Made by a program: the position numbers and the translations under genes
NCBI GenBank assembly: GCA_965249175.1
Contig: OZ252227.1
Location: forward strand, 1,364,001 to 1,428,000
DNA length: 64,000 nucleotides
Direction: 5' to 3'
Origin: CAZYFH01 sp965249175
GTDB lineage: Bacteria; Acidobacteriota; Vicinamibacteria; Vicinamibacterales; UBA8438
The notes under the pieces: model-generated
Seen by the model: the letters and a program-made list of their open reading frames with translations, nothing else
Database searches by the model: none
Told to the model about the DNA's origin: nothing
Shown: in pieces, positions 34,304 to 42,815 of the stretch
How positions within the stretch are numbered: position 1 is the stretch's first letter
Layout of the letters: every line of letters begins with the position of its first letter

Positions 34304-35176
34304 ATGAAACTGGGCTTCATCGGTCTTGGCACGATGGGGCGCCCGATGGCGCTCAACCTGATGCGGCACCGACATGTGCTGGGGGTGTACGCGCGGCGGC
34401 CCGAGTCACTCGCACCGCTGGTCGAGCGTGGGGCCACGCGCTATGAGACGCCGGCGGCGCTCTCCGCCGACTGCGAGGCCGTCTTCACGATGGTGACCGC
34501 CACGTCCGACGTCGAGCAGATCGTGCTCGGTGAGGACGGCGTCATCCACGGCGCGCGACGCGGAACGCTCGTCATCGACACGAGCACCATCGATCCGACG
34601 GCCACGCGCGCGATGGGCGCACGGTTGGCCGAGCGCGGCATCGACATGCTCGACGCGCCGGTGTCGGGTGGCCCGCAGGGCGCACGAGAGGCGACGCTGT
34701 CGATCATGGTCGGCGGCTCGGCCGCCGCGCTCGACCGCGCGCGGCCGCTCTTCGAGTGCCTCGGCACGAACGTGCTCCACATGGGCGACGCGGGCGCCGG
34801 GCAGGCGACGAAGGCGTGCCACCAGCTCCTGCTGCTCGTCACGGCGCAGGGGGTCGCCGAGGCGCTGACGCTGGCGAGGCGCAGCGGACTCGACGTCGGG
34901 CTGGTGCAGCAGGCGATGATGGGTGGGATGGCGTCGAGCCGCGTGCTCGACTTCTTCGGCAACCGAATGGCGCGGCGCGAGTTCGAGGCCGGGATCGAGA
35001 CCCGGCTCTATCACAAGGACCTGAACACGGTGATGACGCTAGCGCACGACCTCGGCGTCGCGCTCCCCACAGGCGCCGTCACGATGCAGCTCATCAACGG
35101 GCTCATGGGCCGTGGTCATGGCCGAGACGATCTCTCGACGCTCATCACGGCGGTAGAAGACCTCGGGCAAGGCTGA
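34304..35176 (+). CDS. NAD(P)-dependent beta-hydroxyacid dehydrogenase (HIBADH/GarR type)
   Basis: A 290-residue oxidoreductase. It has the N-terminal Rossmann motif 'GFIGLGTMGRPMALNLMRHR' (3-22) and the substrate motif 'DAPVSGGPQGAREATLSIMV' (about 117-136). The catalytic Lys is in 'GAGQATKACHQLLLLV' (about 165), where the residue usually Asn a few positions on is His. The all-helical C-terminal domain contains 'HKDLNTVMTLAHDLGVALP'. It reduces or oxidises a 3-hydroxy acid such as 3-hydroxyisobutyrate or tartronate semialdehyde; the exact substrate is unclear. The SD is GAAGGGA. Its last codons and stop lie inside a palindromic repeat (35165-35186). Confidence 0.9.
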   Translation: MKLGFIGLGTMGRPMALNLMRHRHVLGVYARRPESLAPLVERGATRYETPAALSADCEAVFTMVTATSDVEQIVLGEDGVIHGARRGTLVIDTSTIDPTATRAMGARLAERGIDMLDAPVSGGPQGAREATLSIMVGGSAAALDRARPLFECLGTNVLHMGDAGAGQATKACHQLLLLVTAQGVAEALTLARRSGLDVGLVQQAMMGGMASSRVLDFFGNRMARREFEAGIETRLYHKDLNTVMTLAHDLGVALPTGAVTMQLINGLMGRGHGRDDLSTLITAVEDLGQG

Positions 35177-35186
35177 AGCCTTGCCC
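35165..35186. repeat. Palindromic repeat overlapping a stop codon
   Basis: GGGCAAGGCT-GA-AGCCTTGCCC is a perfect 10-bp inverted repeat. The dehydrogenase stop TGA is its centre. There is no T-run, so it is not a standard intrinsic terminator. It resembles the palindrome in the broken kinase (8098-8114). Confidence 0.6.
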
Positions 35187-35221
35187 TACGGGGGGGCGGC
35201 TACGTACGGATCTAGGGTAGG

Positions 35222-35250
35222 CGACGGCGGTCGGCAGCCGATCGCCGCCG
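35222..35250. terminator. Strong hairpin between convergent genes
   Basis: CGACGGCGGTCGGC-A-GCCGATCGCCGCCG pairs over 14 positions with one mismatch and one G-U. It lies between the convergent dehydrogenase and NTF2-like genes, where it could end both transcripts, although no T-tract follows on either strand. Confidence 0.4.
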
Positions 35251-35260
35251 CTCTACGCGG

Positions 35261-35728
35261 TTACTGGCCGGTGTCCGCCGGCTGGTCGACCTCGACGGCC
35301 CGGCTCTTGAAACGCCAGCCGTTCGATGTCTTGACGAGCTTGTCCCGATAGATCCCCGTCACCATGAGGGTCTGAGGACGCGTGCCGGTGTTGTAGAGGG
35401 AGAGGTAGCAGCTCCCGTCGGCGCCCTCGGCGGTCGGCTCAATCATGATTTCGTTGTTCCAGTGACGCGTGCGCCCCTGGTTGCTCTCGTGGAAGCCGTT
35501 GGCGAACTCGATCAACGCGGCGCGTCCGGTCGAGTTGCCGAAGACGCCGTCCGATGTGAAGGTGTCCGCGTATCCTTCGGCGTCACCGGCATCGATGGTG
35601 CGGGAGTATTTGATGTAGAGCTGCTGGATCTCCGCGTAGTCGTCGGCGGAGAGCTTCGACTGCGCGGCGGCGGTCCCCGCCATCGCGAGCGTGAGCACGA
35701 GTACGGTCACCAGATTCCATCTCGACAT
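35261..35728 (-). CDS. Exported NTF2/SnoaL-like protein
   Basis: A 155-residue protein with a signal peptide (1-22) followed by one SnoaL-like alpha+beta barrel. It contains 'LSADDYAEIQQLYIKYSRTI', 'DAGDAEGYADTFTSDGVFGN', 'FHESNQGRTRHWNNEIMIEP', 'CYLSLYNTGTRPQTLMVTGI' and 'DKLVKTSNGWRFKSRAVEVD'. Related folds are ring-forming cyclases or dehydratases, or simple ligand binders. It is distinct from the other NTF2-like protein at 18335. An SD-like GGAGG lies before the ATG. It is transcribed downstream of, and in the same direction as, the M28 peptidase gene, about 110 bp away. Confidence 0.87.
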   Translation of the reverse strand: MSRWNLVTVLVLTLAMAGTAAAQSKLSADDYAEIQQLYIKYSRTIDAGDAEGYADTFTSDGVFGNSTGRAALIEFANGFHESNQGRTRHWNNEIMIEPTAEGADGSCYLSLYNTGTRPQTLMVTGIYRDKLVKTSNGWRFKSRAVEVDQPADTGQ

Positions 35729-35839
35729 TGCGTTCCTCCGTGTAGTGCTGATGTCGTTCGATTGAGAAGACTCGAGCGGGGATGGACCAAGAATTCTCCC
35801 ACAAAACTACGTGCGGTGTCCGCATGTCGCCGCCGCGCC

Positions 35840-37093
35840 TCACCGCGTAGCGATCCGGGCCTCCACGAGTTGGGCAATCGCCGCAAGCGTCGTCTGGGCC
35901 GCGTTCAGGCCCAAGCGGAAGTCGTCATCCGAGAACGTGGCGAAGACGTCGGTGGGTTGGTGCCAGTGCGGATCCCAGCCGGCGCCGATCTGCGCACCGC
36001 GCTCGTGCTCGCGGAGACTGATTGCCGGGACGATGTGCATGAACGGCGTCGAGTCGGTGTTCGTCATGTGCGGCCCAACGGTCGCCGGGTAGTCGGTGGC
36101 GTAGCGGTCGTTGGCCGCCTTGAAGACATACGCGAGCGCGCGGGCCTCGTCCGCCAGATCGGCGGTCGACTGGAACTCGATGTTGACGTCCGCTTCCGGC
36201 CGCTGGTCGCGGCTCACCGTGCCGTCGGCGTGCGGGGCGCCGTGGTCGAACAGCATCATGTCGTGCTGGATCATGCCGAGCCAGCGGGGCTCGGGATACC
36301 GTCCCGATCCCGGTGGGTCCTCGCGTCCCTGCATCGCCTGCCGCTGCTCGACGTAGGCGCGGCTCCCGTTCAGCCCGGTCTCCTCATTGTTCCAGAGGAT
36401 GAAGCGGATCGAGCGCCCGGTCCGCACGTCGGGCGCGTTGAAGACGCGCGCAAGCTCCAGGACCAGCGCGGTGCCGGAGCCGTCGTCGTTCGCGGCCTCG
36501 CCCCAGCCGTGCCCGTCCATGTGGGCGCCGAGGATGTACATCTCCGACGGATGCGTGGTGCCGATGGTCGTGCAATAGACCTGCTGCCGCGGGCCCGGCG
36601 TCGAGGGCTCCCGGTTCAGCTCGCGCAGCCGGGGATCAGCCTGTGCGGCCGGATCCGTATTGACTCCGGTTCGAGCTCGGTAGCCGAAGATGCTGCTGCC
36701 ACCGGGACCGGAGCCGTTGCGACCGATCCGTCCGCCGGTCGGGGTGCCGTCACGCGGGTCGAGGTCGCCGGTCTGTCGCCGTCCACTCCGTTGTCGTGGC
36801 ACCGCGTCGTACACGTAGTCCAGGCGCGCCGTGGCCGTGCACCCGACGTCCTGCAGCCGTTCCTCGATCCAATCGATCGCGTCGCGGTTTCGTTGTGTCC
36901 CCTGGCGCCGATCGCCGAACTGGGTCAGACCCTGGAGCGTCGATTTGTAACGCTCGAGGGTCAGACGTCCGACCAGCGTGGCCACCGTACTATCGTCGGC
37001 GTCGTCCGGTTGGCGCGCACTCTGTGCCGTCCAACCGCTCAGCGCCAAGGCGAGCAGCCCGGCCGCGGTGACGATGGTGACCTTGGATCGCAT
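35840..37093 (-). CDS. M28-family zinc aminopeptidase, exported
   Basis: A 417-residue protein with a signal peptide (1-23). The zinc peptidase domain shows 'YILGAHMDGHGWGEAANDDG' (His and bridging Asp, about 193-212), 'IRFILWNNEETGLNGSRAYV' (Glu-Glu), 'GMIQHDMMLFD' (Asp) and 'GWDPHWHQPTDVFATF' (His). That is the full di-zinc set of the M28 group. A basic insert around 'RQRSGRRQTGDLDPRDGTPT' precedes the catalytic domain. It removes N-terminal residues from peptides in the periplasm or outside. It is divergent from the membrane-protein gene at 37202; the 108-bp spacer shows no clear promoter. Confidence 0.93.
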   Translation of the reverse strand: MRSKVTIVTAAGLLALALSGWTAQSARQPDDADDSTVATLVGRLTLERYKSTLQGLTQFGDRRQGTQRNRDAIDWIEERLQDVGCTATARLDYVYDAVPRQRSGRRQTGDLDPRDGTPTGGRIGRNGSGPGGSSIFGYRARTGVNTDPAAQADPRLRELNREPSTPGPRQQVYCTTIGTTHPSEMYILGAHMDGHGWGEAANDDGSGTALVLELARVFNAPDVRTGRSIRFILWNNEETGLNGSRAYVEQRQAMQGREDPPGSGRYPEPRWLGMIQHDMMLFDHGAPHADGTVSRDQRPEADVNIEFQSTADLADEARALAYVFKAANDRYATDYPATVGPHMTNTDSTPFMHIVPAISLREHERGAQIGAGWDPHWHQPTDVFATFSDDDFRLGLNAAQTTLAAIAQLVEARIATR

Positions 37094-37201
37094 ACCTCGC
37101 TCCTCTCAGAGCGTCAGACCATAGTCCGGAGTGAACGGCCTCAAGACGATCAGCGTAAACTACTAAGAAGTCGTTCGGCACCTCAAGACGCGAAGGCATT
37201 C

Positions 37202-38401
37202 ATGAGCACATACGTTCCGCCTGCACCAGCTACCACCCTCGACATGACGAAGGCGGCCGCGATGCCGGCCGTCGTCCCCTGGTATCTCTGGGCGGTCGCC
37301 TTTGCGTCGACCAGCGTGCTCGTCGGCGTCATCTGGGACATCTCGTGGCACCGCACGATCGGACGGGACACGTTCTGGACACCGGCGCATCTGGCCATCT
37401 ATCTGGGCGGAGCGGTCGCGGGGCTGTCGTGCGGTTGGCTCGCGCTCAAGACGACGTTCGCGGGCACGTCGGGAGAGCGCGCCGGCGGCGTGTCATTTTG
37501 GGGATTCCGCGCGCCGCTCGGGGCGTGGGTATGCATCTGGGGCTCGTTCGCCATGATCACCTCCGGGCCATTCGACGACTGGTGGCACAACGCCTACGGC
37601 CTCGACGTCGAGATCCTGAGCCCCCCGCACGCGGTGCTCGCCGCTGGCATCCTGGCGATCCAGATCGGCGCCATGCTGATGGCCCTCGCCTGGCAGAACA
37701 ACGCCGGCTCGCCCACCGACCGTGGAACGAGCGCCCGGTCGTTGCTGTTTCTCTTCGTCTACGCGGGAGGGGCGTTGATCGTCATGCTGGCGACGCTCGC
37801 CACCGAATACATCACGTATCCAAACGACCAGCACGGGCCGCAGTTCTTCCTCGTGAGCGCCGGGATCTTTCCCTTCCTGCTCATCGGGGTCTCGCGGAGC
37901 GCGCGGTTCCGGTGGGGGGCGACGGCGGCGGCAGCCGTCTACATGGGCGTCACGATGGTCATGATCTGGATCCTCCAGCTCTTCCCGGCACAGCCGATGC
38001 TGGCGCCGATCCTCCGGCAAGTGGATCACATGGTGACGCCGGCCTTTCCGATCCTGCTCATCGTCCCCGCGCTGGCCGTCGACCTGTTGATGAACCGCGT
38101 CCCCGACAGCGCGGGGCGGGCGCGGCGGTGGGCAACCGCTGTTGGCGCCGGCCTCGTCTTGATGCTTATCCTGGCGGCCGTCCAGTGGCCCTTCGCGAGT
38201 TTCCTGCTCACCGACGGCGCCCGGAACGCCTTTTTCGCCGCCGATGTTTTCGACTACAACTCGACGCCCGGTGACTGGCAATACCAGTTCTGGGGCGATT
38301 CCATGACGTTCGCTGCCGCACGCGTGATGGTGCTGATCGCCTTGGCGTCGGCGACCGCTGGCCTCTGGTGGGGCAACTGGATGGCCCGGGTGCGGCGGTG
38401 A
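37202..38401 (+). CDS. Multi-pass membrane protein with repeated His/Asp/Trp motif
   Basis: A 399-residue protein from the ATG at 37202; the same frame is open far upstream but only as shadow sequence. About nine hydrophobic segments. Two related motifs lie in or near the first membrane helices. One is D46-x2-W49-H50-x3-G54-x-D56 with P61-x-H63 ('DISWHRTIGRDTF', 'TPAHLAIYLGG'). The other is D125-x2-W128-H129-x3-G133-x-D135 with P142-H143 ('DDWWHNAYGLDVE', 'SPPHAVLAAGI'). A third His-containing loop is 'YPNDQHGPQFF'. The arrangement suggests an internal duplication and buried metal or heme ligands. No named family is recognised. It is translationally coupled to the next gene by a GTGA overlap, so the two products probably act together. 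Confidence 0.85.
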   Translation: MSTYVPPAPATTLDMTKAAAMPAVVPWYLWAVAFASTSVLVGVIWDISWHRTIGRDTFWTPAHLAIYLGGAVAGLSCGWLALKTTFAGTSGERAGGVSFWGFRAPLGAWVCIWGSFAMITSGPFDDWWHNAYGLDVEILSPPHAVLAAGILAIQIGAMLMALAWQNNAGSPTDRGTSARSLLFLFVYAGGALIVMLATLATEYITYPNDQHGPQFFLVSAGIFPFLLIGVSRSARFRWGATAAAAVYMGVTMVMIWILQLFPAQPMLAPILRQVDHMVTPAFPILLIVPALAVDLLMNRVPDSAGRARRWATAVGAGLVLMLILAAVQWPFASFLLTDGARNAFFAADVFDYNSTPGDWQYQFWGDSMTFAAARVMVLIALASATAGLWWGNWMARVRR

Positions 38402-39915
38402 CCGGCGCCATCCGACGTGTGGCATCCGTCGCGGTCGTGCTGGGTGCGGCGCTCGCTCTGTCGGCGCACGTCGGCACCTCCAACGCGTACTTCGAGGGTC
38501 CGGCGGGTCCCTACGGCATCCGGGTGATCGTCCGTACGCCGGACGTGATCCCCGGGCTTGCCCAGATTTCCGTCCGTGTGACGCGCGGCGATGGCGTCGA
38601 GCGCGTGACCGTGCGTCCCCTGCGATGGGATGTCGGCCTCGAAGGCGCCCCCCCGCCCGATCCGGCGAGGCCGGTGGCCGGAGACCCCACGCTCTACGAC
38701 GCCGAGCTCTGGCTCATGACGGCCGGCTCCTACAGCGTGCACGTCGATGTCGCGGGGACGGAGGGGCAGGGGACCGCGTTCGTCCCGGTGCTGGCGGTCG
38801 CCGAGAGCCGGCTCGACATGAACCGTGGCATGGCGGCGGCCCTCATCGGGGCCGCGGCGTTCCTGTTCGTCGGCGCCATGACGGTCTTCGGGGCGGCGGT
38901 ACGTGAAAGCGTGCTCGCGCCAGGGACTGCTCCCGATGCCCGCAGGCGCACACGCGGCCGTCTGGCGACAAGCATCGGCGGAGGCGTGCTCGCTCTGCTG
39001 TGCTGGGGTGGATGGGCCTGGTGGGGCGCCGCCGACGCCGCGTATGTCAGTCGGATCTATCGTCCGCCCAGCACGGTGTCCAGCATGGAGGCGAGCGCCG
39101 GCGGGTCGCGCCTCACGCTGAGGGTTGACGACCCGAGCTGGGGGGGGCGGACCTGGTCACCGCTCATGTCGGACCACGGCAAGCTGATGCACATGTTCCT
39201 GATCAAGGATGGCGATCTGTCGGCGTTCGCGCACGTGCATCCCCTACGTGTCGGCGACGACTCCTTCACCGTGGCGTGGCCGGACCTGCCGGCGGGCGAC
39301 TACCGCATCTACGCCGACATCGTGCACGAGTCGGGGTTTGCGCAGACGCTCGTCGACCGGGTGCACGCGCCCGCATCACAGGCCAGGGCGGAGGTGGCAC
39401 CGGCGACCGTGGCCCAGGCCGGGGCGACCGCGCTCGCGCGCGATCCCGACGATTCATGGTCCACCCTGCGCCCGTTGGGGAACGCGGGGTCCGATTCGTA
39501 TGGCCTGCGGAGTGGGCGCACGATTCGATGGGAGCGCGACGGGTCGGCAGTTGCCGACGCCGAGACCTCACTACGCTTCGCGGTGATGGAAGCCGACGGC
39601 GTCGCGTCGGTCCTCGAGCCGTATATGGGGATGATGAGCCATGCCGCGGTGCGCGACGACGGCTCGGTCTTCGTGCACCTGCACCCCTCGGGCAGCATCA
39701 ACATGGCGGCGCAGCAACGGTTTGCGAGCGCCGAAGGAGCCGAGGGGGCCGGGGGACGCCCGATGCACGGGATGCAGCACGCTCTCGCGCCGGAGAACCG
39801 GGTGGCGTTCCCGTTCGTGTTTCCCGAGCCGGGCGCCTATCGCGTGTTCGTGCAGGTGAAGGTGGGCGGCGCGGTCGAGACCGCGGCCTTCGACGTCGAT
39901 GTCGGAGAGGGCTAG
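38398..39915 (+). CDS. Exported/membrane protein with His-rich beta domains, partner of the preceding gene
   Basis: The chosen start is the GTG at 38398 (..GTGA overlap with the preceding stop), giving 505 residues. A signal or anchor helix lies at about 8-26. A first beta domain 'YGIRVIVRTPDVIPGLAQIS' follows. Two transmembrane helices are near 140-165 and 190-210. A second beta domain contains 'HGKLMHMFLIKDGDLSAFAH' and then 'VHPLRVGDD', 'LPAGDYRIYADIVHESGFAQ', and 'SVFVHLHPSGSINMAAQQRF'. A Met/His-rich 'GGRPMHGMQHALAPENRVAF' and 'FVFPEPGAYRVFVQVKVGG' complete it. The H-x-H-P motifs and Met/His clusters suggest copper handling (YtkA/FixH-like folds), but this is an inference. Confidence 0.83.
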   Translation: MTGAIRRVASVAVVLGAALALSAHVGTSNAYFEGPAGPYGIRVIVRTPDVIPGLAQISVRVTRGDGVERVTVRPLRWDVGLEGAPPPDPARPVAGDPTLYDAELWLMTAGSYSVHVDVAGTEGQGTAFVPVLAVAESRLDMNRGMAAALIGAAAFLFVGAMTVFGAAVRESVLAPGTAPDARRRTRGRLATSIGGGVLALLCWGGWAWWGAADAAYVSRIYRPPSTVSSMEASAGGSRLTLRVDDPSWGGRTWSPLMSDHGKLMHMFLIKDGDLSAFAHVHPLRVGDDSFTVAWPDLPAGDYRIYADIVHESGFAQTLVDRVHAPASQARAEVAPATVAQAGATALARDPDDSWSTLRPLGNAGSDSYGLRSGRTIRWERDGSAVADAETSLRFAVMEADGVASVLEPYMGMMSHAAVRDDGSVFVHLHPSGSINMAAQQRFASAEGAEGAGGRPMHGMQHALAPENRVAFPFVFPEPGAYRVFVQVKVGGAVETAAFDVDVGEG

Positions 39916-39925
39916 CAGCGAGCCG

Positions 39926-40636
39926 CTAGGGCTGGTCGAGCGGACGTTCCCACCAGACCGTTCCAAAGTTGATGAAGGGACCACCGTCCTCTGAAATCCG
40001 CGTCTGGACCCGGTAGGCATACGGCGACGTGATGTATGTCCGCCCCGTCAGGCGCACCTGTGTCCCCTGACTGGTGACCGCCGGCACTTCCCAGTGGTGG
40101 GAGTAGAAACCGCCCGGGTCGCCGCCCACGCGACCGGACTTGAGCAGCCGAAGGCCGCGGCTGTCGTCCTCGAGCCTCACGAGATACTTCGAGCGTCGGT
40201 CGTAATACATGAGCGACGTGGCCGTGAAGGGCGTGTCGCCGATAGTGGCCTCGATGGTGCTCTGGTACGCACAGCCTCCGACATGACGGACCGTCTCGGT
40301 GCCGACCATGTCGCCCGATTCGCCGAGCGCGGATCCGGGGACGGGGCCGTCGATCTCCCAGGTGCCGATGAAGTAATGGGGATCGAACGGCATCACATCG
40401 TCGCCATCGCCTTCTTCGAGAGTCTTGACTCCTTCAGGGCCGACGGTCGGTCGACTCAGCGCATTGAGTCCGGCCGTCAAATCCAGCTCTTGTCTGGTGA
40501 GGCACTGACCCTCCACGACCGTCTCCCCGGATTGCAGCTTCACCAGGGGCTCCGCCTCCACCTGCGCCGGCGTCTGCGCGGCCAGCGGCGAAGCTGCGAC
40601 GACGAGTAGCGTGGCGAACACGATGTGCTTGGCCAT
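39926..40636 (-). CDS. Exported protein of unknown function
   Basis: A 236-residue protein; the start MAKHIVFATL at 40636 has AGGAG about 9 bases upstream. Signal peptide to ..SPLAAQ. A helical 'CLTRQELDLTAGLNALSRPT' is followed by a beta-rich lipocalin-like region: 'HYFIGTWEIDGPVPGSALGE', 'TETVRHVGGCAYQSTIEATI', 'SLMYYDRRSKYLVRLEDDSR', 'GFYSHHWEVPAVTSQGTQVR' and 'LTGRTYITSPYAYRVQTRIS'. It reads like a small beta-barrel ligand binder of the DUF1579/THAP4-nitrobindin sort, but no motif is decisive. It converges with the gene at 38398 and follows the gene at 40662 on the same strand. Confidence 0.75.
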   Translation of the reverse strand: MAKHIVFATLLVVAASPLAAQTPAQVEAEPLVKLQSGETVVEGQCLTRQELDLTAGLNALSRPTVGPEGVKTLEEGDGDDVMPFDPHYFIGTWEIDGPVPGSALGESGDMVGTETVRHVGGCAYQSTIEATIGDTPFTATSLMYYDRRSKYLVRLEDDSRGLRLLKSGRVGGDPGGFYSHHWEVPAVTSQGTQVRLTGRTYITSPYAYRVQTRISEDGGPFINFGTVWWERPLDQP

Positions 40637-40661
40637 GACGGACGACTCCTTGACCGCGCTA

Positions 40662-41144
40662 TCACTCACAGGTGTCGGCGAGCCCAACTACCGCCACCAG
40701 GTTGATCCGTGGCTCACCATCCGGATCGATGAGCAGCCCCTTGACCAGTACCGTGCGGCCCTCGCGCAACTCACCCGTCGCGTTGATTTGCTCGGGTGTC
40801 GTAAACAGCGCGCGATCACCTGACCGCAACAGACCCTCGGGGGTCAGGAAGTCGGCGACCCCGATGAGGCGGAACTCGCGCGACCCGCGCGCGGTCTCCC
40901 GTGCTTCGTCGACCTGCGCCGTGTCGAAGACCCCGAACCGGGTCGTTTCCGGGTCCGCGGCGCGCGTGAGACGCCAGGTGTTCTCGCCGGCGCCCCGCTC
41001 CACGCAGCCGACGGTCGTGACGATCGCGGCCTGCGGTTTGGTGCCGCTGGCGCCCCCTCGCCCTCGCTGCTCGCCTGCGACGGGGAGCGGTGACCACGCC
41101 ACGGCGATCGCCAGACTCCCCAGCGCGAGCGTTCGTTTCGTCAT
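40662..41144 (-). CDS. Exported small beta protein of unknown function
   Basis: A 160-residue protein with ATG at 41144; the open frame upstream is not protein-like. Signal peptide to about ..PVAGEQ, then a Gly/Arg-rich linker. A compact beta domain follows with 'IVTTVGCVERGAGENTWRLT', 'EFRLIGVADFLTPEGLLRSG', 'LREGRTVLVKGLLIDPDGEP' and 'RINLVAVVGLADTC'. The 'G-C-V-x...W-x-L-T...L-x-G...G-H/R-V-x-V-x-G' arrangement is OB-fold-like and similar to small exported proteins common in acidobacteria. Two Cys residues could form a disulfide. It lies between a terminator (41165-41202) and the gene at 39926, so it must have its own promoter. Confidence 0.75.
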   Translation of the reverse strand: MTKRTLALGSLAIAVAWSPLPVAGEQRGRGGASGTKPQAAIVTTVGCVERGAGENTWRLTRAADPETTRFGVFDTAQVDEARETARGSREFRLIGVADFLTPEGLLRSGDRALFTTPEQINATGELREGRTVLVKGLLIDPDGEPRINLVAVVGLADTCE

Positions 41145-41164
41145 GACCCGAGTCTCCAGACAGC

Positions 41165-41202
41165 AAAAAAAAAGGGCCGACGGCGTGTGCGCCGCCGACC
41201 CC
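41165..41202 (-). terminator. Intrinsic terminator of the cytochrome c gene
   Basis: On the minus strand: a 12-bp stem GGGTCGGCGGCG / CGCCGTCGGCCC (two G-U pairs) with loop CACA, directly followed by nine T residues (A-run at 41165-41173 on the plus strand). It lies 25 bp after the stop of the gene at 41227-42720. This is the best intrinsic terminator in the window. Confidence 0.9.
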
Positions 41203-41226
41203 TGGTCTTCGTGTGCTACCGCCGAA

Positions 41227-42720
41227 CTAGTCGTCGTTCGCGCCTTCCTCGTCCAGGACGTAGTTGGCGGTGGTGAGGAACATGTCGTCCCAGCTCTGCT
41301 CCGACCAATACGTCTCCTTGTGCGGCGCGGGGTTCTCCCGGTTCGCTCGAGAGTTGTCGTAGCGCGCAATCATCTTCAACGTGCTGCCGGCCGGCACCTT
41401 CAGCGGCTCCGCCAACTCGTACACGAACTGCCAGTCGAAATCGTAGTTCGGGACCCGAAGGATGATGTCCTCTCGACCGTCGGGGTAGGTCATGACATAC
41501 GTGAAGTCCTTGCCGCGCAGGTGCGCGTGGACGAGCATGCTCTGCAGGATCGAATCGTTCTCGAACCCGCCGATGCCGGTCACGGTCCAGTTTCCGTCGC
41601 CCGCCGGGATCGGGTCGAGCAGCGGGTTCAGTCCCTGTGCGATCTGGCGTGCCTGCCGCGCGGCCCGCCGTTCTTCCGGCGTGAGTGACGGCGCCACCAG
41701 TTGCTCGCTCTCGGAGGTGGTCTCGTTGAGCACGATCGTGCGCTCATACTTCGTCACGCCTTCGGTCGCGAACCAGGCGCCGATCGACGGGCGCGCCTTC
41801 TCCGGCTTGCCGGTGGCCTGGTAGTGCATGTTCCACACGATGTGGTCGAAGAGGTCACCGCGAATCTCCTTGGCCTGGCCCGGCTTCGCCAACTCGGCTC
41901 GGATCCCCGGGATGTAGGGGCCGAACCCGGTCCGCGCGCGCCCGCGCTCTTCCCGTGCCTCGCGTTCCTCGGACGTCTCTGTCTGGTCGAACTCTCCCTG
42001 CCCCGAGGATTGCGATTCCCTCAACTTGGCCAACACTTCGGGATCGGCGTCGGCGTCGGGGACAATGGCGTAGTCCATCGTCGGCCCACCCGGCCATGCG
42101 GGTCCGGTGCCCAGCTTCATCCCCGGAGGCATGCTCATGAGGGCCGTCGTGATGTGGTGCGTGGCGGCGTAGTTGCCGGGACGCACCTGCGTCGCGGACA
42201 CCCGCATCACGTCGTTGAACGGCAGCGGCTGATAGAGGTTGAAGTTGGGAAACTCACCGTCGGCGGCGACATCCCATTCGATCGGGAACTCGATCACGTA
42301 GTCGGGGTCCGTGCCGTCCGGGTGGCCCCAGCCGGCCGCCGAGAAGTGCGGTGGCTGCGGGGCGACACCGTCGCCTTCCGGCGCGCCGCCATCGACCCAC
42401 GCGACGATCGTGGCAATCTCCTCGTCGCTCAAGCTGATGTCGTTGGCGAACTCGCCGAACCGCTGGTCAGCGAACCACGGCGGCATTTCGCGCGAGACCA
42501 CCTTGGACTTGATCCCTCGCGCCCACGGCCGGACTTCCTTATAGGACAGCAGTGACATCGGCGCGATCTGATTGGGCCGATGGCAAGTGGCGCAGTTATC
42601 GAGCATGAGCTGCCCGACCTCGCCGTTGAATGTCGGTGTATCTTCGGCCGCGCTCGCGGGCGCCGCGCCCATCGCCATGGCCAGCGCAAATCCGGCCACC
42701 AAAATGACCACACGCTTCAT
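41227..42720 (-). CDS. Exported cytochrome c protein with copper-monooxygenase-like C-terminal region
   Basis: A 497-residue protein. Signal peptide (1-24), then a heme site 'NCATCHRPNQIAPMSLLSYK' (about 41-60) and 'VRPWARGIKSKVVSREMPPW'. The latter is the helix with the 'MPPW' motif typical of these acidobacterial/planctomycete c-type proteins, Met being the probable axial ligand. The large C-terminal part has 'TQVRPGNYAATHHITTALMS', 'DHIVWNMHYQATGKPEKARP' and 'ILQSMLVHAHLRGKDFTYVM'. These His clusters resemble the PHM/DBH-type copper ascorbate-dependent monooxygenase fold. It is paralogous to the protein at 59508. Function: probably a periplasmic redox enzyme; the substrate is not known. 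An intrinsic terminator follows. Confidence 0.87.
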   Translation of the reverse strand: MKRVVILVAGFALAMAMGAAPASAAEDTPTFNGEVGQLMLDNCATCHRPNQIAPMSLLSYKEVRPWARGIKSKVVSREMPPWFADQRFGEFANDISLSDEEIATIVAWVDGGAPEGDGVAPQPPHFSAAGWGHPDGTDPDYVIEFPIEWDVAADGEFPNFNLYQPLPFNDVMRVSATQVRPGNYAATHHITTALMSMPPGMKLGTGPAWPGGPTMDYAIVPDADADPEVLAKLRESQSSGQGEFDQTETSEEREAREERGRARTGFGPYIPGIRAELAKPGQAKEIRGDLFDHIVWNMHYQATGKPEKARPSIGAWFATEGVTKYERTIVLNETTSESEQLVAPSLTPEERRAARQARQIAQGLNPLLDPIPAGDGNWTVTGIGGFENDSILQSMLVHAHLRGKDFTYVMTYPDGREDIILRVPNYDFDWQFVYELAEPLKVPAGSTLKMIARYDNSRANRENPAPHKETYWSEQSWDDMFLTTANYVLDEEGANDD

Positions 42721-42815
42721 GATGAGTCCCTCGCTATATGGAGTCCCGCCAAAATGTCTCGTTAATGCTCGCTGATAATCCGCAGCATGTCAACGACTTC
42801 GGTCGAATCGCCCAA

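Noticed and set aside
35462..37201. N-terminal extension of the membrane protein frame by about 580 codons
   Set aside because: The extension is antisense to the NTF2-like and M28 peptidase genes and reads as Arg/Val-rich shadow text. The protein-like part starts at the ATG at 37202.
41165..41173. A9 run as a sequencing artefact or promoter UP element
   Set aside because: It is directly attached to a 12-bp GC stem downstream of a stop codon, so an intrinsic terminator on the minus strand explains it better.
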